From assembly GCF_047675955.1 (NCBI RefSeq), contig NC_132916.1, positions 65,279,481 to 65,343,480 of the forward strand: a stretch of DNA of 64,000 bases, given 5' to 3'. How positions within the stretch are numbered: position 1 is the stretch's first letter; each line of letters opens with the position of its first letter. The notes under the pieces were generated by a model. The model did no database searches, was not told where the DNA came from, and was given only the letters and a program-made list of their open reading frames with translations. Origin of the DNA: Chlorocebus sabaeus. Its lineage: Eukaryota > Chordata > Mammalia > Primates > Cercopithecidae. Shown here one piece after another: positions 55,501 through 64,000 of the stretch. A program made the translations under genes and the position numbers.

Positions 55501-56700
55501 AAAAAAATTTGGAGAAAATTTCCAGGACATTTGTCTGGGCAAAGATTTTTTGAGCAATACCCCACAAGCTCCGGTAACCAATACAAACATACACAAATAC
55601 GATCACATTAAGGTAAAAAGCTTCTGCACAGCAAAGGATACAATCAGTAAAGTAAAGAGACAATCCACAGAATGGGAGAAAATATTTGCAAACTACCCCA
55701 TCTGACAAGGAACTTACACCCTGAATATTTCAGGAACTCAACAATTCTATAGGAAAATGTCGAATAATCTGATCAACAAATGGGCAAAAGATTTGAATAT
55801 ATATTTCTCAAAAGAAGACATACAAATGGCAAACAAGCCTATGAAAGAGTGCTCGGCATCGCTGATCATCAGAGAAATGCAAACCAAAACTGCAGTGAGA
55901 TATTATCTCACCCCAGTAACAATGGCTTATATCCAAAAGACAGGCAATAAATGCTGGCAAGGATGTGAAGAAAAGGGAAGCCTCAAACACTGCTAGTGGA
56001 AATTTGTTTTTATTTTTATTTTTTTAGAAGGAGTCTTGCTCTGTGCCCAGGCTAGAATACAGTAGTGTTATCTCAGCTCACTGCAACCTCCATCTCCTGG
56101 GTTCAAGTGATTCTCCTGCCCTACCCTCCTGAGTAACTGGGATTACAGGCATGTGCCACCATGACTGGTTAATTTTTTGTATTTTTAGTAGAGAAAGCAT
56201 TTCACCACCTTGGCTCGGCTGGTCTTGAACTCCTGACCCCAGGTGATCCACCCACCTCGGCCACGCAAAGTACTGGGATTACAGGCATGAACCACTGCAC
56301 CTGGTCAGGAATTTAAATTAGCAAAAACACTATGAAGAATAGTTTGTAGGTCCTCAGAAAACTAAAAATAGAGCTTCCATATCACCCAGCAATCCCACTG
56401 CTGGGTATATACCCAAAAGAAAGAAAATCAGTATACAAAGAGATATCTGCACTTCTATATTGGTTGCAGCACTGTTTACAACAGCTAAGATTTGGAAGCA
56501 AACTAAGTGTCCATCAACAGATGAATGGATAAAGAAAATGTGGTACATATACACAAATGAGTACTATCCAGCCATAAAAAATGAGTGAGATTCTGTCATT
56601 TGCAACAACTTGGATGGAACTGGAGATCATTATGTTAAGTGAAATAAGCCAGATAAAAGGGAAAATCATTGTGTGTTCTCACTTATTTGTGGGATCCAAA
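52578..56700 (+). pseudogene. L1 ORF2 pseudogene
   Basis: Begins ATGACAGGTGTAAGTC (MTGVSL). The endonuclease part is at 52578-53290 (frame 53041-53226: TIDQMDLVDTYKTVYPRSAE), the reverse transcriptase at about 53900-54900, and the C-terminal cysteine-rich region at 55480-56700, where frames 55487-55705 and 55757-55996 are open in part. At the RT active site (54671-54694) the codons read L-F-A-D-T-I-L-Y: three bases are lost relative to FADD, removing one catalytic aspartate. An antisense Alu interrupts it at 56006-56306. Confidence 0.88.
56006..56306 (-). mobile_element. Alu, antisense, in the L1 ORF2 C-terminal region
   Basis: T-rich tail, then AGGAGTCTTGCTCTG, to GAACCACTGCACCTGGTC. GGAAATTT before and GGAATTTA after are the decayed duplication. 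L1 continues AGCAAAAACACTATG. Confidence 0.92.
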
Positions 56701-57147
56701 AATCGAAACAATGGAACTCATGGACATAGAGAACAGAAGGATGGTTACCAGAGGCTGAGAAGAGTCATGGGGACTTGGATGAGGGGGAGGTAGGGCGGAA
56801 TACAAAAACAATGAGTAAGAACTACTACTTGATATCACAACAGGGTTACTATAGTCAATAATAACTTAATTGTACATTTTAAAATAAAGAATTTAATTGG
56901 ATTTTTTTTTGTAACTCAAAGGATAAGTGCTTGAGAGGATGGATACCCTATTCTCCATGACATGATTATTTCACATTGTGTGCCTGTATTAAAATACCTC
57001 ATGTACCCTATAAATATATACATCTACGATGTACCCACAAATTGTTTTTAATTAAAAATTTTGAATTCTCAATGTGATGGTATTTAGAGATGGGAAATTT
57101 GGGAGGAGATTAGGTCATGAGGGTAGAGTCCTAATGACACTATTAGT

Positions 57148-57452
57148 GTATTATTATTATTATTATTATTATTAAGACAGAGTCTCACTGTGTCTCCCAG
57201 GCTGGAGTGTAGTGACCTGATCTTGGCTCACAGCAACCTCCACCTCCCAGGTTCAAGTGATTCTCCCGCCTCAACCTCCCAAGTAGCTGGGACTACAGGC
57301 ATCCACCACTACACCCGGCTAATTTTTGTATATTTAGAAGAGATGGGGTTTCACCATATTGGCCAGGCTGGTCTCGAACTGCTGACCTTGTGATCCGCCT
57401 GCCTCGTCCTCCCAAAGTGCTGGGATTACAGGCGTGAGCCACTGCCCCCTTC
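57148..57452 (-). mobile_element. Alu, antisense, with (TTA)n tail
   Basis: A (TTA)n microsatellite (57148-57174) is the reverse complement of the Alu tail, followed by AGACAGAGTCTCACTGTG and ending GTGAGCCACTGCCCCCTTCC. Inserted in the MLT1-type LTR. Confidence 0.93.
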
Positions 57453-57744
57453 CTAGTTTATTGGTACTCTTACAAGAAGAAATTGAAGAGAGCTTGCTCT
57501 CTCTCTCTCTCTCCCCCTTTCCCCCTCCCCTCCAGTATGTGAGGAGACAAGGAGAAGATGGCCATCAGCAAACCAAGAAGAGGGCCCTCACCAGAACTCA
57601 ACCGTGACACCACCTGAATATTGGACTTCCCAGATTCCAGAACTGTGAGAAATACATTTCTGTTATATAAACCACCCAGTCTGTGGTATTTTTGTTGTAA
57701 CAGCCCAAGGGACTGAAACAGAAATTGGTACAGGGAGTGGAGTT

Positions 57745-58672
57745 GGAAAATGGGGTGGCACCATTCACAGTTATCCCTAGTGACACACTTGCACAATTTT
57801 TGCTTCCTGTTCTCTCAAGTTTATGCTCTGTTGGCCTCACAATCTTACTCCCAAAGAGAGGAATAGTTCCACCAATACACACAAAAAGAACTCCTTTGGA
57901 ATGGAAGTTAAGACTGATATTTGACTTCTTTGGGCTCCTCACAGCTCTGAATCAACAGGCAAGAAGGGGAGTTATTGTCCTGGCTAAGGTGATCTGTCCA
58001 GACTACATAGGGGAAATTACACAACTGCTCCACCATGAAGGTAAGGAAGAGTATGTCTGAAATACAAGAGATCCCTTAGGGCATATCTTAGTATTATCAT
58101 GCCCTATGATTAAGGTAAATAGAAGACTACAAGAATTCAATCCAAGCAGGACTACTAATGGCTCAGATGCTTCAAGAATAAATGTTTGGTCATGGTCAAT
58201 AAAGTGGTTCATGCCACCAGGTAATGAACCACTACTGACTGAAGTGCTAGCTGAAGGTAAAGAGAACACAGAATGGGTAGTAAAAGAAGGTAGTTGTAAT
58301 ACCAGTTATGACCCATGGCCCAGTTACTGTAACCAGGTTTGTGTGTGTGTGTGTGTGTGACTCTTAAGTATATTTTTCTTTTCCGTCTTCTTCCCTTATC
58401 ATATAAGATAAGATATGTTGACTTTTTATCATAGTATTTGATAATTTTGCATTTAGTATTTAGATTATATGATGCCAAAGAAAAGAGCAAACATCACTCA
58501 AGGATTTTGCCTTCACTTCTGGGGAATGAGTGACATGTTTTGGATTGTATTGTGGATAGTTGTATCATGTTAAGTGACATTTTGACATTATTATTACTTT
58601 CATTAGAGACTAAGTATGGTTTAAGGGCATGTGTATGAGTCCCGAGTTGACAAGAGGTGGACTGTGATGGTT
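57745..58672 (+). pseudogene. ERVL-like internal remnant with dUTPase-type relic
   Basis: The frame 57725-58060 (111 codons) and, after a shift, 58106-58360 carry text I recognise as the dUTPase-like domain found behind pol in ERVL-class elements: LPKRGIVPP, TPLEWKLRL, then in the next frame AEGKENTEWVVKEGS. A frameshift and stops break it. A (GT)n run lies at 58338-58361. A purine-rich tract (GACAAGAGGTGGA, about 58648-58671) precedes the LTR, as a polypurine tract should. It is the 3' end of an ERVL-like provirus; gag and pol are absent. Confidence 0.6.
58338..58361 (+). repeat. (GT)n microsatellite
   Basis: About eleven GT units inside the ERVL-like internal remnant. Confidence 0.9.
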
Positions 58673-59213
58673 CATCTTATGTGTCAAGTTGAGTAGGCCA
58701 CAAGTTGTGCAAATATCTGGTTAGATATTATTTCTGGATTTGTCTTCAGAATGTTTCTGGAAGAGATTAGCATTCAGGTTAGTGAACTAACTAAAACAGA
58801 TGTCCCCAGTGTGGGTGGGTGTTATCCCATTCACTGACAGTCTAAGTAGAGGAAGAATTGGAAGAAGGTCACTGCCTGACTGCTTGAGCTGAGACATCTA
58901 TCCAATTTGCAACTGATGCTCTTGGTTCTCAAGCCTTCAGACTCAAACTGGAATCTATACCATCAGCTCTGTGGCTCTAAGGTCTTCGAATTATACCACC
59001 GGGTTTGCTGAATCTCCAAGTTTGACATAGCAGATCATGGGAATTCTCAGTTTCCATAATCAGAAAACCAACGTACTGTCATAAATATCTTTATGGATAT
59101 ATGATTCTAGGATATTTCTTTCTGGGATATATGTGATATGTCCTATATTACATCTAACTAGCTACCTACCTATACTACTGGTTCTATTTCTCTGGATAAT
59201 CCTGAGTAGTACA
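58673..59213 (+). mobile_element. MLT2-type ERVL 3' LTR, sense
   Basis: TGTGATGGTTCATCTTATGT at the start, GTTTCTGGAAGAGATTAGCA, GTGGGTGGGTGTTATCCC, GCTTGAGCTGAGACATC, ACCACCGGGTTTGCTGAATC and TTCTCTGGATAATCCTGAG, then AGTACA at the end. The following GAATT resembles GAAAT at 46071-46075. Confidence 0.85.
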
Positions 59214-60065
59214 GAATTATGCATTCTTTTAATGTTAGCCATTGTTGTGGTTACCTATTGATACCACATTACGGCTTTAATTTGCATTTCTCAGACTAGT
59301 AATCATGTTGAACACCTTTACACATATTTATCAACCATATATATATTTTCATTGTCTAATAAGTGCCTTTTCATGTGCCATGCTAATTTTAAGATATGGT
59401 TTCTTATTGTTATATTACTGATTTCTAGACACATAATTTATTGACATAATATTGCAAATATTTTCTGCAAGTCAGCAGCTTGTCTTTTCACTCTTTTAAT
59501 GGTTAGTTTTGCTCAACAAAAGTGCTAAGTTTAATTATGCAATCCAATTTATCAGTCTTTTTTTTTTTATAAAAAGAGACAAAGTTAGTGCTTTTGTGCC
59601 CTGGTTATTAATCTTGGCCTACCCCAAGATTATGAAGATATTTTTCTATGTTTTATTCCAGAACCTTTATTGTTTTACTTTCATCATAGGTCTGTGATAC
59701 ACCTTTAATTAATTTTTGTCAATGGTATAAAATATATGGTCAAGTTTTAATTTTTTCCCATGTGGCTATCTAATTGACCCAGCACAATTTATTGATAAGC
59801 CTACCACCCTTGCTGTCACTGAATTCTACAGTACTTTTGAGATGGCTTATATGATCATATATTAATGAGTCTTCTTCTGAATTACCTATTCTTTTCCATT
59901 GATGAAAAAATTTATCAGTGTGCCAATATCACAATGCCTGAAATTTTATAATAATCATTGATAGCTAGGTAATTTAATTTATTCAGTTTTGTTCTCCTTC
60001 AAGATTGTCTTAAATAATGTAGGTACACTTCATCCCTATATGAATTTTGGAAGGAATTTGTGAAT
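59214..60065 (-). mobile_element. Old L1M ORF2, antisense, right piece
   Basis: Antisense ORF2: CACATTACGGCTTTAATTTG, GCAAATATTTTCTGCAAGTC, GTCTTTTCACTCTTTTAATG, CTTTAATTAATTTTTGTCAA, TGACCCAGCACAATTTATTG. It directly continues the L1M piece at 45490-46075. All frames are closed. Confidence 0.75.
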
Positions 60066-63000
60066 TTATATACATGCACATGCATGCATACAAACACATA
60101 CATCTTTGGAATAAATACAATTATAGACATAAAATGAAGCTTTTAAAGCTGATGCAGAAAATTTAATGCTATCCTCTTTAAAAAAGGCATTCACCAACAT
60201 TTTGTTGTATATTCCTTTTTATGATCAGTTATGATCAGTAGAGAACCAAATACATTCTTACTGTGTTTCCTTTTATCTATAAAAGTCCTTTAACAATAGC
60301 TGCCTTATTCCTCAAAATCTATTTCAAGAAAACGAATCTTCTTGTCCTTAAACATATTTAATTAATTTGTTAAATTATTATGTATTACATACATAATATC
60401 AAGTATAAATGGTGTGGAATTAATATTTTTAAAGATAGATGTATTAATGAGTTTTTGATGGCTAGGGTAACTTTAAACACAATAGAGAAAGGAAATTAAT
60501 TCTACTGAATTTTTCCATGTGTTTTTATTTAAATACATTGACTTGAATGTGAAATAGCTTAAACGATACAAGTTAAATCTATTATTGCCCATCTATAAAA
60601 TGGGATACCGAGGAAATTACAGAAAAGTTTGTACAATGTGAGTCCACATATTTAAGACAAAAGGATACATGCAGGTCAACATTACTCATAGTTATCTATA
60701 AGTTGTCAAAAGGGAAGATTACAGGCAGTTGGATTATTTCACTCTCTGATTTACATACTTCAGTGTTGTTTGAGATTTCATTGTATTGTTTTGGTTTTAT
60801 TAATAGTCATATAACACATATTTGTAAGGATGTCTTTACAAAGATGTAGTTAATATCACTCAGTATAAAAAGAATGTGTAGGTACTGAAATGGTTTCTTA
60901 TGAGGGTGACTGTGAAATATTTCAGGGAAAATATATATTTTGTTTTTGTTTCCTAAGATCTAGCCCAGTATGTGAACAAAATTAGGTATTAATTAAAAAA
61001 TTGATGATCTCAATTCAGAGAGGTTGTATGTTATATTATTTTTGGACAGTCTATTATGTTAACTGTAGAGTAACAGAATTTCTGTGAATTTATACCCAAC
61101 TTTAGATATTATGTTCTTACATTGTTTAGCATCGAATAATAGTTAAAATTAAACATGATGTCCTAACAAATAGCTCTTAGGGAACATATGGAACAAAAAT
61201 TTGTTGCAATATTATGGTGTGTTTTTTGAAATACTGTCCATTGTCTATTTATATAATCAACTCATCAATTAACTGACTACATTATATCCTACATCCTAAA
61301 GTCAACTGAATGACTTTGGCTTCAAAAGGGAGTAGAGCAAAGTAAAATTTGAGGGATAGTGTTTATTGGCTTTAGACAAGTTAGTGAAGATGTAAGAACA
61401 AGATGAAGGGTGTAAATGGTATCTGAAATAAATGCAGGTCATTGAGAGACTGGTTCACTGTTGACAGAACCTTGAAGTTATTTTTCTATTATCATGGAAA
61501 AGCCTGGGAGTGATACTGACACAAGTATCATCGGGTGATCTAGTGATTCCCATCAAGATATAAGACATAAAATGTGTTCATTACTCCACTGGTCTAGTTT
61601 GGGTAGTGACATCTTAACCCAACTTCCAGAGATGGTGTTTCCCTGTGGAAGCTCCTTGTTGAAGTATTGGGCTAGTTGTTTACCAGAAATTGGTGCCTGG
61701 ATACCAATGAGAAATAAGGAAGAAAAGTCATACTATAATAATTTCTATAACACTAAGGCCTTAGTGATTTTTGAAAATATTATTGGTGCACATTTTTCCT
61801 CTTGCGACTTTGGCATGGTTCACAACCTCAAAGTTAATGCTTTTATTATTGGTGATCAATACGGATTTTACTACATTTTCTTAAGATTTATGTTACTGTC
61901 TTACATGGGAGTAAAGCATTATTGTAGTTTATGCAAAAACTCTGTTTTCTTGTTTCTGGGAATCTTATTGAGGAAATTATATAGTCCCCTGGGCAGATAA
62001 TTTTTCTTATATTGAAAATAATTAACTTTTTTTTCATTTACTTTAATGTAGCTGGGTTGTTAATTTGTAGCACATTGGTGGAAAAAGCCACAGCAGGAAG
62101 CTTTTGGCTCTTACTGAGATATGTAAATTACAGTAATAATCTTTGCATTAAAAGTGATAAAATAAATTTAATGGGCCCAGTCCCACAGTTCTTATTCTGA
62201 ACCCCCTCGCTAAAAAAGAGAAATAATTTTATGAATAAAACTGGAAATATTCAACTAAATTTAGTAGGACTGTTTCCATAACTTGTACTCCTTCAATTAT
62301 TCTTAGAAGTCTCCTTTGAAAACACAGTGGAAAGAATCAAAATATGCTGACCTTTTCCTGACCTGAGATTTTGTCTCAATAGGAGTTTTTACTGAATAAA
62401 TATCATATGCATATAAATATAATAAACTAGAAGTCTATTTCTCTTGAACAGAAAATAAGAGACATACATGGCCTTATATACTATGGGAGTGAATGGATGT
62501 TCAAATAGCAATATTTCTTTCTCTTACTGATTGCCTCCCTCTCTGAAATTCTCAATAGCCATGTGGGTTTTTTAAATAATATAGTATGTCTCCATAAGAT
62601 CCCTGTTAAAATATAAGCATGTTGAAGAACATGGAAACAAAAATACATTATTGTCCAGGTTAAAATTTTTGAATGACTTTCTTATCAAGGCTTGTGAGCA
62701 GAACCTTGCAAGAAGTATGAATACATGTCAGTGGCACATGGAAAACAGAAGAAAGGGAGACATCAGGTGTATAAACTATTGTCCAGATGTAGGCGGCAAT
62801 GAGGGAAAATGTGTCAAAGTGCACAGGCCAGGGAAGGGAGCCTGATTAATGTCATGAAAAACCATTCCCCTCCTGCACAAATTCATCTTGAGTTTGCCTG
62901 ATTCATGACTTTTCAGTGCCAATAAGAAAAACACAAAGACCAATAATATAATAGAAGTGTGGAATATTTAGAGTACTTACTATGTATTTTTTGAAATTCT

Positions 63001-64000
63001 TTGAAAATGTTCACAGAAATTATCTTGACTGACAGGAACAAATGAAGATATATGAGGGAAATTACAGAATTAGTAGCATGAAGCTAAAGTTTCCCAAAGA
63101 AGCCATTATTTTACTCTAACTGAAATGTACTAGCCAAATGATCATATTCTATGGAAACCTAGTACTATTAAAAAACCTACATGTACTCGTTTTACATGCA
63201 CTGTTAAAATTTTTACCTGCTTAAAATATAGCATGCCTAGCGATTTTTCCAGTCCCACTTTAATTTCTGTCACAATAATGTCTCTTAACAGATTTTTGTG
63301 CTTGAAGAAAAAAAAAATAAGGAAGAAAGTCCAGGATGAATTTTCTTCTCTTTATGTTTACAAAGGTATATTTGGAAACCCTACCCTAGTGCATGAAAGG
63401 TAAATGGCCTCTATTTTTAATGAGAATTCCAGCAAAGTGAGAACTGCCTCAAACCAAGTTGCTGCACTGGTTGTTTATGGCTGTAGTCTGCTCTGAATGG
63501 ATGGGTGTGTGCTCTGATTGGTTGGCCCTTATTATACCAGTTATTATATACAATATTTTGAATAACACCCTGGAGAACAACTGGCAGAAAACTTGGAAGT
63601 AATTGTCACCTCATCCAAAAATCCAATTATGTAGAAACTTGTATCATAGTTGTGGGAAAGCTGTTATATGGATCTAGTATGAGTAGCAGCTGCCCACTTT
63701 ACTGTTGCTCTAATACTAGCTGAAGGATGCCCAAACGCTTAAGAGAATAAATCAAAATACTTATCAAGCTTTCCATACTTGATACTTGCTTCTTATAGTA
63801 ATCAATATTTTGACACATTAGGGCACCATGAGGATATTCTTTCAACTATTTTGTAATTTTTATATTTTCTAACAAAGTAACAGTTATTGTCTATTTTAAC
63901 AGATAAGAATATAAGTCTCTAAGTCTCTAAGTTTTGTTTATATCAGTCTAGCAAAACAAAGTGATTCTTCACCCATGATCACTATTCAAAAGTTTATTGG
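60066..64000. other. Intergenic DNA, 3.9 kb, with an unassigned 142-codon frame
   Basis: AT-rich sequence without recognised Alu, L1, LTR or DNA transposon. A plus-strand frame of 142 codons runs 61572-62000. It is rich in F, L, Y and C and matches no family I know. AATAAA occurs downstream (62160-62166). A small tandem (AAGTCTCT, three partial units) is at about 63912-63932. I see no splice or promoter logic, so chance is the default reading. Confidence 0.4.

Larger units (their letters stand above)
46137..57060 (+). mobile_element. Long L1 (L1PB/MA-like), sense, from 5' UTR to 3' end
   Basis: Begins ATTGGAAGTAGAGCAAGATGG and ends in a decayed A-rich tail. The MLT1 LTR's TTGAAT...CTCAAT is repeated at 46117-46136 and 57061-57073 as a decayed target duplication. 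About 7.6 kb remain after removing the MT2 LTR (47076-47626), the THE1 provirus (48135-50575) and the Alu (56006-56306). Order: a long 5' UTR with repeated units (46137-51060), ORF1 (about 51070-52090), ORF2 (52578 to about 56700) and 3' UTR. All frames are broken, but the element appears to have integrated at or near full length. Confidence 0.85.
46076..57720 (+). mobile_element. MLT1-type MaLR LTR, sense, split by an 11-kb L1
   Basis: The left piece, 46076-46136 (GGTACTGAATGGTCCTGTAC, CAGAATTCATATGTTGAATC), and the right pieces, 57061-57147 (TCAATGTGATGGTATTTAGA, GGAGATTAGGTCATGAGGG) and 57453-57720 (GAAGAGGGCCCTCACCAGAA, CACCCAGTCTGTGGTATTTT, GGGACTGAAACA), make one MLT1-type LTR. An L1 (46137-57060) and an Alu separate them. 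It is followed by GAAATTGGTACAGG, a MaLR-type primer-binding region, so it was a 5' LTR. Confidence 0.8.

Noticed and set aside
1..64000. Search for CRISPR arrays, tRNA/rRNA genes, CpG islands and host exons
   Set aside because: No regularly spaced repeats, no cloverleaf tRNA or rRNA sequence, no CpG-dense region and no frame with recognisable host-protein domains were found by eye. Small or weakly conserved exons could be missed.

Overview
The window is primate nuclear DNA, AT-rich and with no protein-coding host gene, CpG island, structural RNA gene or CRISPR array that I can recognise. Many Alu elements of several ages, L1, THE1/MST/MLT (ERVL-MaLR) LTRs, MER1-like and Tigger elements place it in an anthropoid. 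One truncated young AluY (41805-42018) carries the base run GGCCGGATCTC, which I associate with the AluYR lineage of Old World monkeys. A cercopithecid is therefore my best guess; human or ape is not excluded. Everything that looks coding is a decayed transposon or retroelement frame.

Layout. 1-2156: AT-rich DNA and an internal L1 ORF2 fragment. 2157-7069: a Tigger-type transposon interrupted by an Alu, an ERV1-like LTR and a nearly complete Tigger1, which itself holds an Alu and a MaLR LTR split by another Alu; exact target duplications fix most steps. 8243-10780: an old L1M interrupted by an L1 with a 5' inversion. 12540-16200: an antisense L1M/HAL1-like element split by a full-length 1.28-kb mariner. 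18839-21732: two more nests (Tigger2-like with AluJ; MLT1 with AluY-like and MER44-like) and an Alu containing a micro-inversion. 23300-26345: old antisense L1 remains with an ERV1 LTR, an AT-rich tract, an Alu and a MaLR LTR. 26700-32040: a sense L1M broken by six other elements. 32045-44760: mostly anonymous DNA with solo LTRs, an inverted Alu pair and an antisense L1 holding a THE1 LTR.

44765-60065 is the most elaborate part. An old antisense L1M is split by about 13 kb. That block starts with an MLT1-type LTR, which is split in turn by a long sense L1 (46137-57060). The L1 carries a solo MT2/MLT2-type LTR, a THE1 provirus and an Alu. The THE1 provirus has an internal inversion plus deletion whose left break lies inside an Alu. 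The block ends with an ERVL-like dUTPase relic and an MLT2-type LTR. 60066-64000 is anonymous AT-rich sequence.

No operon or pathway logic applies. The value of the window is its stratigraphy and several small rearrangements: the Alu micro-inversion, the THE1 inversion/deletion, the L1 5' inversion and an 80-bp tandem duplication. Family names are from recognition, not a database search, and subfamily assignments are approximate.
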